The notes under the pieces: generated by a model
What the model saw: the letters and a program-made list of their open reading frames with translations, nothing else
The model's database searches: none
What the model was told of the DNA's origin: nothing
Shown: one piece after another, positions 1 through 13,849 of the stretch
Layout of the letters: each line of letters begins with the position of its first letter
How positions within the stretch are numbered: the stretch's first letter is position 1
Source of the DNA: Paraspadella gotoi
Lineage: Eukaryota; Chaetognatha
Assembly: GCA_051294375.1 (NCBI GenBank)
Contig: CM119264.1
Span: 28,624,696 to 28,688,695 of the forward strand
Length of the DNA stretch: 64,000 nucleotides
Direction: 5' to 3'
Program-made: the position numbers and the translations under genes

Positions 1-1265
1 GGGGAAGGCAGCGGGTTGCGTTCGTCCATCTCGTTTTTGATTTTGTCACTGGAAGATTGTTTATCTTCGGGGTGTGTGTGTGTGTGTGTTTTTTCGGTGT
101 CACCAACGGAAATTGCCGATTTTGCCGATCGTTCTTTTTTCTCCCGAAGAAATCTATTCCTCGCTTCCGCCCTCTCAGCGTCCAACTCTTCCTTCTTTTT
201 CGCCTCCACTGCCTCTAGTTGACGTCTTCGTTCCAGGTCGGTTTGATTCTGCGGCCGTTTCGGCGGCTGTTGTTTGACGAGTTCGCGAAACTGACGAAGA
301 TGTTTTTTAAGGAACTCGGAATCTCGATCCGTCCGTTCGGGCGACGGTTCGGTGGCGTTCGACTCCGGTCGACCCGTTAAGTTTTCGATGTCCCTAAAAT
401 CTAAAACCTTTCGGGTTTCCGTCGGTTCGATTTCATCGCGATCGTTTCCTCTCTCAGTCGGACTCTTGTTCCGATTTCGGTGACTTTTGTCGTTGATCCT
501 TTTGTCTTTTTCGGCGAAATTCGTCGAGTCGTTTTCCGTAGCCTCGTTTTCGATTTCGTTATCTTTTGTCACCGATTCGTTTTCGGTGGAAGCATTGTTG
601 GGCGACGACCCCGGTTGGTAATGACCTTTTCCTCGCTGGCCCCGAGTTTTTTGATGAGCGCGCGATTTAAAACTCTTTCTCGAGTCGTAATCCCGATTAT
701 TGGAGTAAGTCGGGTGATTTTGATGCGGAGGATAAGGTGGGTAAGAGGGATCGGGTGGGTAGGGAGGATAAGGATGATGAGGCCGTTGAGAATACTGATG
801 ATTCGGATACAAAGGGTATGAATGATGCGCTGATTGCGTGCTTTTCTGAAAGTATCTCGTTTGCTGATAGACTCTTTGGCCCCTTCGGTCGTCGTTGTGC
901 CTCAACCGGCCGCGGAACGTCCCACGGCCTCGCCAATTCACCGCTGCATCACGCAGGGGATCGCCAGTTGGTCCTCTTCCCGAAAAGCGTCGGTTATCGT
1001 TTCGACTCGAGTTGTTTTCGCCACGCGAAGATGTCGCGATCTCCGGCTCGGGAGATAGAGAGGGATTCAGCGGATCGTCAGTCTTTGGCGCTGACGCATC
1101 CTCGGGCGTGGCGTCGCCTTTTTCGCGATCGAAGCGAACCTGGCGGCGAAAGCGCCCCGAGTTTTGGGAAGGAGCGTCTCGAGAAAACCTGGCCTCGCGA
1201 CGGAAGGGACGATTTCGTCTCGCGTTTCTCGCCGCGCTCTCTTCTCCGCGTTCAACCACTTCCAT
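1..1265 (-). CDS. RG- and Pro/Tyr-rich protein, partial (runs off left edge)
   Basis: A single open frame runs from an ATG at 1265 to the window edge without a stop, giving at least 421 residues; the 3' end lies outside the window. The first ~150 residues are rich in Arg, Gly, Asn and Gln with several RG and RGR pairs. Residues ~160-190 are a Pro/Tyr/His tract with repeats such as HPYPPYPPDPSYPPYPP. Residues ~200-300 are Asn/Glu-rich, and ~315-385 form a highly charged, probably helical stretch (FLKKHLRQFRELVK, then Glu/Arg/Lys). A (TG)n microsatellite at 72-90 encodes alternating Thr-His. This composition resembles RNA-binding or disordered scaffold proteins; the N-terminus of an NFX1-type protein is one possibility, but no family motif is present and I do not assign it. 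An out-of-frame ATG at 1271 opens a very short overlapping uORF. Confidence 0.6.
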   Translation of the reverse strand, partial: MEVVERGEESAARNARRNRPFRREARFSRDAPSQNSGRFRRQVRFDREKGDATPEDASAPKTDDPLNPSLSPEPEIATSSRGENNSSRNDNRRFSGRGPTGDPLRDAAVNWRGRGTFRGRLRHNDDRRGQRVYQQTRYFQKSTQSAHHSYPLYPNHQYSQRPHHPYPPYPPDPSYPPYPPHQNHPTYSNNRDYDSRKSFKSRAHQKTRGQRGKGHYQPGSSPNNASTENESVTKDNEIENEATENDSTNFAEKDKRINDKSHRNRNKSPTERGNDRDEIEPTETRKVLDFRDIENLTGRPESNATEPSPERTDRDSEFLKKHLRQFRELVKQQPPKRPQNQTDLERRRQLEAVEAKKKEELDAERAEARNRFLREKKERSAKSAISVGDTEKTHTHTHPEDKQSSSDKIKNEMDERNPLPS

Positions 1266-1569
1266 TAAACATGGAGATAATGAGTTCCCGCGATTTTTGA
1301 TTAGGTTTTTTCTACCGAAGGTTTTAAGTTTAATGACAAACGTGCACTGAAAACCAGAATCGATGGGAGGGGGGAGGGAGATGGGGTTACAAACTCATAG
1401 GTACAAACTAGGAAATCAATGCTAATCCAGCTGTCAACCTGCGGGTAATTTCGGCGAATGTTTTTTTTCAAAAAACTGACCGGGAAACCTCAACGATTGG
1501 AGGGAGTCGGGAGGGAGGGAGGGAGTATACGTGAAATATTCCCGCACAAACAACACGAATTACTTCCCC

Positions 1570-3090
1570 GTGTCCGTTCGCGAGTGACACCAACAAAATG
1601 CATAGCATTTCTTATTGGATAATTATTTTTACAATTTTCTTTTTTCATTCGATAACAAAGTACTGGACGTTTATTATATTTAATTTTATAAGATTAATTT
1701 GATATTTACTTATGTAAAACGAACCTTCTTTAATAGTCATCCAATTTCATTTTCAGGAAAAAACTGAAACTGAAACTAATTGGACGAATTGTATAAAAAA
1801 AAACTTAAGATTTACAATTACATGGTGACAATTTTACAAGCGCCGGTAAAAAACGCTGTCATTTGCAAACCACTGGTTATTTCATAAATTTTAAAAATTA
1901 ATTGAGTAGAAAATATTAAAGTCATTTATGTGTTCAAATTTTATATTGATCAGTTAAGATATGCCTTGACAATGAGTGGAGAAAGTTGGCTGGTAAAATC
2001 GGGTTTAATTTTCTAACTCACTCAAATTCTTTTTTTTTTCAACTTTTAACACTTTTTAAAACGAAGTATTTATTAAGATATTAAAAATATTAATATCCTC
2101 AGAAAGCCCTTAAAAAAATGAAGAGAATGATACACTTACGAAAGCTCAAACATAAAAATTAAACTGCCTAGCCTTGGTTCAATTAAGAGAATCAAAAGTT
2201 AATTATCTGAAATTTTAAATCTTTTTTAAAATATATGACCTGTTTAAATTATTATAACATAAAATATTATTATTTATATAAGTATCATGAAAGAGCCTGA
2301 AAAAAAGAGATTGAAGATAACCAATCAAAATTTGATAAACTTTAATTTACCCTCCAGCTATTGATTTTTGGAAAGATGTCTTGTTTTTAAATATCTTAAT
2401 TAAATTAAAGCTGGGCCAGTAAAATTTTTTACTACAGTATTTATAAGTATGTCATTCTCTTTAGATTTGAAAGGGCTTTCAGAAGATAATAATATTAATA
2501 TTATTTTATTTCAAATTTCTTCAGAAAACTTACTGAAAGTAAGAGAAAAAAATTGAATCTAAATTGGAAAATGAAACCCGATTTTACCAGCCAACTTTCT
2601 CCACTCATTGTCAAGGCATATCTTAACTGATTAATATAAAATTTAAACACATAAATGACTTTAATATATTCTATTCAACTAATTTTTAAAATCAATGAAA
2701 TAACCACTGGTTTGCAAATGACAGCGTTTTTTTACCGGCGCTTGTAAAATTGTCACCATGTAAAAAAATAAATTAAAAATCATTACTCAGAAATTACTCA
2801 ACATTACGATAATTCAGATATGCCATTTATTAAACCATTAATAAGGATTTCTTATGATGTAATTTTTTTAAATTCAAACAAGAACACGCCTAAAATAGTC
2901 TTTTTTCGACAATTTTACTGTGTTAGATAAAAAACTAAACAGAATAGTAAATTAATTAAACACGAAAAAAACTTATACATAAAAAACGTCCAGTAGTTTT
3001 CCGACTAATGATATACTTATAAATTATATTTATTAAGTATAGTATAGTATAGTAAATATTTTTTTTGTGTCACTCGCGAACGGACACGAG
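1570..3090. mobile_element. Large fold-back (long inverted repeat) element, ~1.5 kb
   Basis: Two arms are inverted copies of each other. The outer ends carry gtgtccgttcgcgagtgaca (from 1573) and its complement (from 3067). Inner blocks also pair: the stretch around 1821-1887 (tgacaattttacaagcgccg...) matches 2697-2762 reversed, and 1950-2008 (cagttaagatatgccttgac...) matches 2574-2634 reversed. Arms are ~440-520 bp around a loop of ~560 bp. There is no coding potential, which fits a non-autonomous DNA transposon or fold-back element. The terminal inverted repeat may extend a few bases further to a shared ttac; I could not define a target-site duplication. Confidence 0.75.
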
Positions 3091-3964
3091 GTAAGGCACT
3101 GACGGTGTATATATATACTAATTTTAAAGAGATTACGTCTCGCATTACGAAAAAGAAAGAGAAAGAGCAAAATGTTTTTTTAAATGAGAGAAAAAAAAAT
3201 AAAATCGATTTTTTGAAATTCATTCACTATCAATAGGGGTAGCCGCACTCAATGGGATGAGTCAAAAATTTAGAGTGAGTACATGCTCAAACGAATATTT
3301 AGACATTTTTAAGAATACTTTCAATGGACAAAAAATTTCTAATATGGCTCTATACCCTAGTAATTAATTTTTTAATATTTATTTATAGATAGGAAAGGCC
3401 AAAAATTTTTTTTCTAAATTTTAAATTTTAAGACCAGATTCAGATAGCTCATAAAAAGTTGTCTACACAAAGTATGATTCTTTTTTAAATATTTTTACGA
3501 TAAGGGTGTCAAAAATAAGAAAAACTGTAAAAAATCATCATCATCATCATCTTTCGATGATTTTATCAGTTTTTTTATAATTTCACTTAGAAAATGTAAG
3601 AATTTTTAAAAGCTGTAATTATATTTCTTGCTTAACTTTTTATGCTCTATACGAATCCATCAACAAATTTTAAGATTTAAAAAAAAATTTTTTTGCTCTA
3701 TATAGTAATATAATATTTTTAATTAGGTTAGTACCCTCAGAAGAAAGCATTTTTGACAAAAAATATTTTAATACCATAATCTATGGTCATGATAGATTAT
3801 TTTAATGCTGTATACATTAGCATTTAAATTTCATCGGCTATGGCTACTATCAACGAAAGCCAAACTTTACTAGTTCTAAACATAGAATTAAATACTCTAA
3901 AGAATTAACTAACTGAGCTTTTGTAATGAAATTGGTACATCTACGTCTTCCACTTCAAGGACGG
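3091..3964. other. AT-rich intergenic DNA
   Basis: No exon-like stretch is visible. It is AT-rich with short A and T runs and a (CAT)n run near 3536-3551. It presumably includes the 3' untranslated region of the RING-ligase gene. Confidence 0.5.
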
Positions 3965-7100
<3,136 letters not shown>

Positions 7101-7515
7101 CTCGATCCAATTTATTAGTCTTCTTCCGAAGTGTGGAGCAAATTAGTTTCTGATCGAAATTTGAAAAACTATCTCTTCTCGTCCATCGTGCATTTCCGAC
7201 AATGTTAAAGATGACTTTTATGATGAAGTTTCGGGGACTCGTTCGCCGTTTTCGCTTTTATCCTCACGGGGATCATTTTTCTGGATTTGCGACAAAGAAA
7301 GTCTGTAAAAATAGTGGGAAAAAATAGAATAGAAAATAGAAAACTTCATAATAAACGATAGAATATAAAAATAACAAAATAGTGTGTAAAAATATTGCAT
7401 TTTCCGCCAAGAAAAACTGGAAAAGGATGGCTGCATTCTAAAGTCACGAGTCGCAGCTAATCCCATATATTTTAGCATTCATGCGATAGAGCAGCATCGA
7501 TCTTCAGCGGCAGCA

Positions 7516-10001
7516 TCAGTTTTCATCGGCAGCAGCGGTGGAAACGGCGAAAGGTTTTTCCACTGGAATAACTCCGCAATCGTCGATAACAACCTAGAAA
7601 GAGTAACAATTTCCTCATTGCTGGTTCTCATTACATCTCATCGAATTTACTTTTTCTTGAGGAACGTCCTTATCGTTTGTTATAACTTGCTCAACTTGAC
7701 GGACGACTTGCATCCCTAAAATGGAAACTGGAAAATGAGCAACTTTGCCCCACACAGACTGACGAAATCGAATGCTATACATATATGGTAGTGCGGGGTA
7801 ATTCGAAACACTTTTTTCGCATAGCAAACATATTTGAAAAAAAAAATACTGGTAATATATCTAGGAAAGTGTTCCCGTACCAGATTGATGTAGTCGTTTT
7901 TATCGTGCGGCCCCTAGAGGTCGCATTTTTTTTTTAAATTGCAAAGTGTTCCGTTTTACCCCACCCTGGGGTAATTCGGAACACTTAATAAATTATAAAT
8001 ATTTTTCATAATATTAAGGAAAATAAAAATTAAAACACTATTATTAAGTGCATAGATCCTTTCATGGCTAAATTTTACTTTCGCCGACCGCGGTTTTGAA
8101 AAACCACTTAAAAATACTTATTTTTTTTTAAAATTTAAAAAAAATATTACTTAATTACCTTAACCCTAAAGCTTATTAACCCTAACCACCACTAACCCTA
8201 AACCACCCCTAAAACACCTTTACCCCTAACCCCGGTCGGCGAAAGTAAAAGTAACCCGCCTTTTCATTAATGTTTTGTCTAAAAAATTTTAAATTTTATA
8301 TTCCGAAGTGAATAAAATGATTTTTATTACTATGTTCTCACTTTTGACAAATTATTGAATAACAGTAGATACGAAATTTGCATTTATTTTTTGATTTATA
8401 GTATTTTTGACAAAGTTTTTTTTATTTCCTACCATTACTGCATTTCGTCCCCATATTCTTTTCCATTTAATATTGGTTTTCACTTTATTTTTTTATTTTT
8501 AATATTATTTTTTTCTTATTATTTGTATTTATAATTTGTATTTATCTTTTTAAATTTTATTTTATTCTTTACTTCCATTTCCTAATATTTTTATTAATAT
8601 TAATTTTATTTTAATTTCACCTTATAATTTTATAACCTTATTTAGGCATTAAATTCCATTCAAAACTTGTTTATATTTTTAGGGCTTAAAATATATTTTT
8701 TTAATATAATATTACTATAACAATTTTTTTCGCCTAATTATTCCACAAATGTTGCTAACTGTTATTATTATTTAGTAAATTATTACTAATCCGTTAAAAA
8801 AAGCATATTGGGTAACACAGGTGTTCCGTTTTACCCCAATTTAATTGTAGCTATGTAAAAAATAATTAAATTATTTTTTCGAAATGAACTCTACAATAAT
8901 TAAAAATTAGTAGTCTCATCTATCAGGTCAGGTCAGGGGCAAGATAGCTTGTTTATTAAATGAATGGATAATTTTTATATTGGTTGTACCAATTTCATAT
9001 TATTATTCCATATTCATATTACGTGAAATATGACTGTGACAGAGGGTTGAAAACGACTACTCCAAGACTAAATTTGACTAGCAGCAGCAGCGGAATGTTG
9101 TAACTTTAATTTTGGAATGTCAAGTTGGTGAAATATTTAATGAACCCAAAAAAGTTTAGTTCACAATTATATTATTTCAGAATTACCCCGTACTACCCTA
9201 CAAGATACGTTAAGTTCACCTTTTAGCACTTTTCCAAAAGTAGTGTGGGTGGCATCAAGCCATGGACAGTTCGTGAAAGTTATGTAGAACTGACATCCGT
9301 TGGTATCGCGACCAGCGTTGGCCATCGCGACCCAACCTTTAATTTTAATACAAAAAGTTTAAATTTTTTAATTTAGAAAAAAAAGAATTTACCTCAACGT
9401 CAACGAAAAAAAACAAAACAATTATTTATTTCTTATTCCAAACAACCACTTTTCCAAATTAACTTTTAAAACAATGTTATCATTAGACATTGAACCTGAG
9501 CCATAATGTTTGACGATGAAATTTTCATCGGGAAATCTTTCTCCGTAAATACTAATGCTGCCTGTTCCATCTCCATTCAGGACGTCGCCACCCTTGTAAA
9601 AGATTTATAAATTGATACAAGATGTATAAATTATATGATATTCGATCGAGGTTAAACCAAACCTGCATCATGAACCCTTTTATGACTCTGTGAAATGATG
9701 AGCCCTTGTAGGTCAGACCCTCAACGGTTCCCGCGGCAATCGTTTCAAAATTGTGAACAGTTTTCGGGGAGGTGTTGCCAAATAGCCCGATTTCAATGCG
9801 ACCTTAATGACAAAAATGAGCATTTAACCAAGTAACTCAAAAGTGTGCGAGTATATTTTATAGCGACGGAAGAAACAACTCACCAGTTTTGCGGCCTCCA
9901 ATGGAAACATCAAGAAAAACTTTGGAAGTTACAAGAGTATCGCTTCCAAATGCAGGTAGTTCAAGTAACGATATAAAAAGACAATAAAATAGAAGCGTCA
10001 T
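7516..10001 (-). CDS. Secreted cyclophilin (peptidyl-prolyl cis-trans isomerase, PPIB/PPIC-like)
   Basis: Six exons join in phase: 10001-9884, 9802-9663, 9592-9496, 9336-9220, 7715-7651 and 7593-7516 (615 nt, 204 residues). The protein starts with a signal peptide ([19 protein letters not shown]), so it should act in the secretory pathway, as cyclophilin B does. Active-site residues are conserved: Arg, Phe and Gln in [14 protein letters not shown], plus the family signature [10 protein letters not shown], and Trp and His in [13 protein letters not shown]. The C-terminus (AAADEN) lacks KDEL or a basic retention tail, so retention in the ER is uncertain. The fourth intron (7716-9219) is large because a nest of transposon-like elements has inserted there. 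The gene ends 415 bp upstream of the RING-ligase ATG, on the same strand. Confidence 0.93.
8073..8255. mobile_element. MITE with TTAGGG-like core, copy A
   Basis: The ends are inverted repeats: ttttactttcgccgaccg at the left and cggtcggcgaaagtaaaa at the right. The interior holds CCCTAA-type telomere-like units. A second copy of the family is at 32544-32750. This copy is nested inside the 7968-8837 element. Confidence 0.6.
8926..8999 (-). repeat. Dispersed short repeat (family R2), reverse copy
   Basis: It reads, on the minus strand, as the consensus gaaattggtacaaccaatat, then a Phe-like AT stretch attcatttaataaa, then gctatcttgcccctgac. Other copies are listed separately. Confidence 0.6.
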
Positions 10002-10135
10002 TGTCAATTGTTGACTTTTTGATGGAATTGAAAACTTGTTAAATTTTTCTCTGTGAAAAATTAAAGGAAACAAAAAAATCCCCGAATAATAATAAAATAA
10101 TAATAATAGAGTTCAAGATATTTTTCAAAAAAAAT

Positions 10136-10590
10136 TTAAATGTCAATAAGATCCAATTGTGAAGTCAAATTGTAAGAGCCATTGAACTGGTGAACTTTTT
10201 TCCCGCTGATGGAAGATAAAAAATCTTGCGAAGACTTCTTGATAAAGTCCCTCAAATTTGCAATAGCATAACACTTCCTGATCTCAAAATTTATCAAAAA
10301 CAAGCGGGCGGTGAGGGACAATTCACTCCCAAGAATTAAAAAAATATTTTATTCAATTAATACTAGTTAAGGAAGAAGTTGTGAAGTTCTTTGCAAGCTG
10401 GGAAGGGAACGCTTCTCTCGTCACGTACTCTATAGGCGAGAATTGTCGAAGCGCAAGAAAACTTCCAGCGTAAAGTTAAAGCGAAAAAATAGCTTGGGGT
10501 TCTTCGCGGGAAAGTTGGCTCCTGCGCCGTAGTCAAACGACAAATGCTGCACATAAGAATTGTCAATTGATTCGGCTTACTCTGAAACGT
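10136..10590 (-). other. Unassigned pair of open stretches between cyclophilin and TBPL1
   Basis: After an acceptor-like ...tttcag, the stretch ~10590-10363 is open. A second open stretch, ~10321-10136, ends in a stop and contains LRDFIKKSSQDFLSS. The protein-like text is suggestive, but I could not join the two in phase with good splice sites, and neither matches a family I know. It could be a small gene, the untranslated 5' region of the cyclophilin gene or chance. Confidence 0.2.
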
Positions 10591-10720
10591 TACACATTAC
10601 ACAATCAATTTTTATTAAAAACTAACTGAAGTCTACAATTTTCAATTAAACTAACAAATTCGAATAAATATGAGTTTCCCGGGAAGGGGGGTCTTCTTCG
10701 AGTCAATTTATCTCTCTTCG

Positions 10721-11663
10721 TCATTGTATTTCCCACGAAAAAAAATCGTTTTCAATACGAAATTCGTAGATCTGGAAACAAGAATCAATTGTTACACGTC
10801 CACCGATTAACTCGACCAGAATTCGAAAACCGACCTTGGCGTAAAGTCTCGAGATCGCGGGAGGAATGTTTTGCGGGCTTGGTACGCAAATGGTGACGCT
10901 TCCGGTCGAGAATATCCGCAAAAGCGCCTTTAAGTCACGGCAGCGGAAAGCGGCACCGGGATGAAGTTCGGGCTCAAAGTCAACCTCCTGAAAAAAATGG
11001 CCCAACGCTCTTGGGTATGACTTATTTACTGTAATGACTATGGAACTCCAACAACCAATCTTGCCACAATCACTTTGGGGTATTTCTCGGCGAACTTATG
11101 AATCCTGACGCCGAAAGGAAAAACACAGGTAGCGAGGACATTCGTGACGCGGAATCGTGCGAACCGAACTTTGTAACCGAGTTTCATTAACATGCGACCG
11201 ATTCGCCGGCAACCTTATTTCGGAAAAAAGTGAGCATTTTTTTTTAATATTCAACTACGAAATAATTGATTAAAAATATAAAATGATGAAATAAAGCTGG
11301 ACCTTTCTTGGCTTCTTCCTCAGAACGAGCGCCCGCGATGGAGACTTTTCCCGATCGCCAGATGGAGCCAGTGATGAGCGGAGAGCGGAGACGAATTAAA
11401 ACGACCTCCCTTTCCGGGCAATACTGGGTATTCCACAAATTTAACGTTACTTTTCGCAGATCGAGGTGGCAACACACTGTAATAACGACAAAAGCCCTTA
11501 ATATTCGAAAGGGGAATGGGCAATGAACCGCCAGCTCAACAGTAAACGTTATACCAGCAAACGAGGCAACGACGTTGTTGATGTAAACATCCAACGGAGG
11601 TGCTGTTTTCTTAAAATTGGAATTTCCAAAGAAATTCAATGATTGATTAGTTTGTAGATTCAT
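10721..11663 (-). CDS. TBPL1: TBP-like protein 1 (TRF2/TLF)
   Basis: Five exons join in phase: 11663-11555, 11476-11303, 11213-11074, 10987-10835 and 10771-10721 (627 nt, 208 residues). The saddle-shaped TBP fold is seen as two related halves. The first has LDVYINNVVASF, CHLDLRKVTL, LITGSIWRSGKVSI and GARSEEEAKKGCRRIGR. The second has GYKVRFARFRVTNVLATC, EPELHPGAAFRCRDL and LLRIFSTGSVTI. EPELHP followed by IFSTGS is the TBPL1 pattern rather than that of canonical TBP. TBPL1 works in the nucleus with TFIIA at TATA-less promoters. The start is uncertain: the frame is open back to 11735, with the ATG at 11663 preferred. The N-terminus is ~20 residues longer than in vertebrate TBPL1. The gene starts only 130 bp after the ZNF622 stop. 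Confidence 0.93.
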
Positions 11664-11737
11664 TGGACTAGATCTTTTAAAAAAAACGTTACACGATGAG
11701 CGAAAGGTCGACAAATCAATCACAATGTCGCGCACGA

Positions 11738-11750
11738 CCTAATGTTTATT
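11738..11750 (-). promoter_or_regulatory. AATAAA signal next to an acceptor-like AG at the ZNF622-TBPL1 junction
   Basis: On the minus strand AATAAA (11750-11745) lies 44 nt after the ZNF622 stop and is followed by CATTAG, with the AG at 11740-11739. Downstream of that AG the TBPL1 frame is open. The arrangement matches operon junctions in trans-splicing animals, where 3' end formation of one gene and the spliced-leader acceptor of the next sit together. Confidence 0.45.
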
Positions 11751-11793
11751 ATAATATATAGTTGAATAAAAACACTTGGTAACAGTTCGATTT

Positions 11794-13466
11794 TCAAAAA
11801 ATGACTTGCTCTCTGAAATGCTTCTGCAACTTGTTGGCTTTGACCCCGAGGCGCATGTGGCTCTTTTGGAAGGCGTTTCGGGCAAAGGTTTCGTCCTTGG
11901 CCTTGACTTTGGCGGCTTCGCCAGTCGAGCCCGTCCAACCCAGAGCTCTATAATGCGACAAAAGCTTTTGCACAGCCGTTCTTTGCTTCGAGACGACGGC
12001 GTTATGGAATCTTGGAGGACAAAAAAGGAGATACGATGGTGATACGCGGGTTCGAGAAACAACTTCACATTAAAGAATCGAACCTTGGATTGAGCGATTG
12101 TCGATAGTAGCGCTGCAAGGAACGATGTCCGACCGTTGCGCCGGAGGGAAGAACCAGTTGATATCCATCACCATCTAATTCTTCGATCGATAAATCGTCT
12201 TCTGAACAGGAATCTAATAATATTTTTACCATAATCGTATCTTAAAAATAATAATAATAATAATAATATTCAAATATTTAGAAGCGCAGTGGCGAACCTT
12301 CAGTAGTACCACATTCCACCTCCATGTCCGTATCAACGGTTTTCTCGGGATTGTAGTCAGGATAACTTGGTCGGTAGTCGTAATAGTCCGAATATTCTAA
12401 AAAAGCGTCACCTGATCCAACGAAATAAGTTAAAAGAGGACAACATTTTAACAGTAGTCACCGCCATTACCTTCATGAAGCATTTTTGTGTGTCCCTTGT
12501 CTTGCATATGCTTCTGAGCGGCTTCCACACTCTGAAAAGCCTTCCCCTTTTCGTTGCACCAAAGGCAGAGAAATCCACAGCCGACTTTCTCGCCAAGGTA
12601 AGTGAGAAGCCCCGCGGGATCCACGAGGTATTCCAGATCGGGAATGAAAAAGCTGTGGGTCGTGGACATGTGCACCAGGTTGTCTTCGACCGACTTGAAC
12701 TTCTTGCAGCAGAACAAACAGGTCAGGTTCGAAAGGGGCTTTCCCCCGCCCCACAAAAGACCGTCGTTATCTCCGTCAAGCCCTTGGTACGGGATGGGAA
12801 AAGAAACTGGTATTTCTAACAAAAGTAATTGAGAAATAAAATTTCAATAAAAAAAAAAAAAAAACAAGGAATGAGACTTCGCTTACCTTCCTCCGCGTCC
12901 GCCTCCTCTCCCTCGTCCTCATCCAAGCTTTCCCAACCTTCTTCGTCTTCATCTTCTTCCTCCTCCATCTCCTCCTTGGCCGCCTTTATCGCGGCGACCC
13001 TCTCCTTCGGTCCCGGACCCCGCCTCCTCTTCGCCTCCACCGAAGATTCCGACTTCTTGGCCACGATCACCACCGCTTCGTCCGCTCCACGTTTGGCCGC
13101 CGCCTCCTTGTGCTTCTTCGATTCGAGATGACTGCGCAAGGAATTGTCGGAGGCGAAGGTCTTGGAGCAAACTGCGCAGCGGCTCGCGGTGGACGAAGTC
13201 GTTTCGGCCTTAGACTCCTTGATAAGTTGGTCGGTCTTTTCGACGAAAGCCTTGAGAGTGATTGAAGGCAGCGAAACCACTTTGCGCTTGAGGTTGTATC
13301 TGGAAATCGGGGTTGACAAAGGAGTTAACTAATGCGCACTTAACCTCTGAAGTAGTTTGTGGGCTAACCTGTGCCATTCCGACTTGTAATGGAGTCTTTG
13401 TTGATCCCCAACGTCGAATTGGACTCGACAAGTGACGCAGGTAAACATTCCGCCGCCGGTTAACAT
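11794..13466 (-). CDS. ZNF622: ZNF622/REI1 family zinc-finger protein (60S ribosome maturation)
   Basis: Six exons join in phase: 13466-13369, 13299-12887, 12815-12471, 12411-12298, 12213-12084 and 12010-11794 (1317 nt, 438 residues). Four C2H2-type fingers are visible: FTCVTCRVQFDVGDQQRLHY near the N-terminus, CAVCSKTFASDNSLRSHLES, CLFCCKKFKSVEDNLVHM and a C-x2-C finger ending KHMQDKGH. An acidic linker separates fingers 2 and 3. The C-terminus carries the family block LPSGATVGHRSLQRYYRQ, ALGWTGSTG and MRLGVKANKLQKHFREQV. REI1/ZNF622 acts in the cytoplasm on the pre-60S particle, helping to recycle the export factor Arx1/EBP1. The ATG at 13466 gives seven residues before MFTC; the ATG at 13448 is an equally good start. 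The acceptor-to-stop order and lengths match the family closely. Confidence 0.95.
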
Positions 13467-13849
13467 TTTTTTTTCTCGACGACCCTTTGGCTCAAAGCTT
13501 TGATTAAAAATGTCTAATTGGAGTGCAAGAACCCGGCCTTCTTCAAAAGAAAAGGCGCCAACTGCAAAGTGATGACTGTGACGGCGAATTGCGTGAGGCT
13601 TCGCTTCACTTGGGACAATGCCAATCGGTTTTCGGCTTCCGGGTCGGACAGTGCTGTGAATAGAGGATGGGAACATGCAAGCTTGACAAAAGACCGCGAA
13701 ACAAATGGTTTTCTCATAAACATGAACAAAACTCAAATTTACGAACCTTTTTGTCCGATGCGAAGCATAATTTAACGTGTCTAAAATGATAAAAACGAAA
13801 GAATCAATGGCAAACAATTAAAAAAAAAATACATAGTTCATGTCATTAA

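Larger units (their letters stand above)
7795..9198. mobile_element. Nested TIR elements sharing a GGGGTAATTCGGAACACT end
   Basis: The same ~18-bp end occurs in alternating orientation: forward at 7795-7812 (ggggtaattcgaaacact), reverse at 7945-7962 (agtgttccgttttacccc), forward at 7968-7986, reverse at 8821-8837 and a diverged reverse copy at 9178-9198. This reads as a ~170-bp element abutting a ~870-bp element, possibly inside a larger one whose ends are 7795 and 9198. No transposase frame is present, so the copies are non-autonomous. Everything lies inside the fourth intron of the cyclophilin gene. Confidence 0.65.

Noticed and set aside
8160-8240. Telomeric end or chromosome-fusion scar from CCCTAA units
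   Set aside because: The units are degenerate and enclosed by the inverted ends of a small element, so transposition explains them better.
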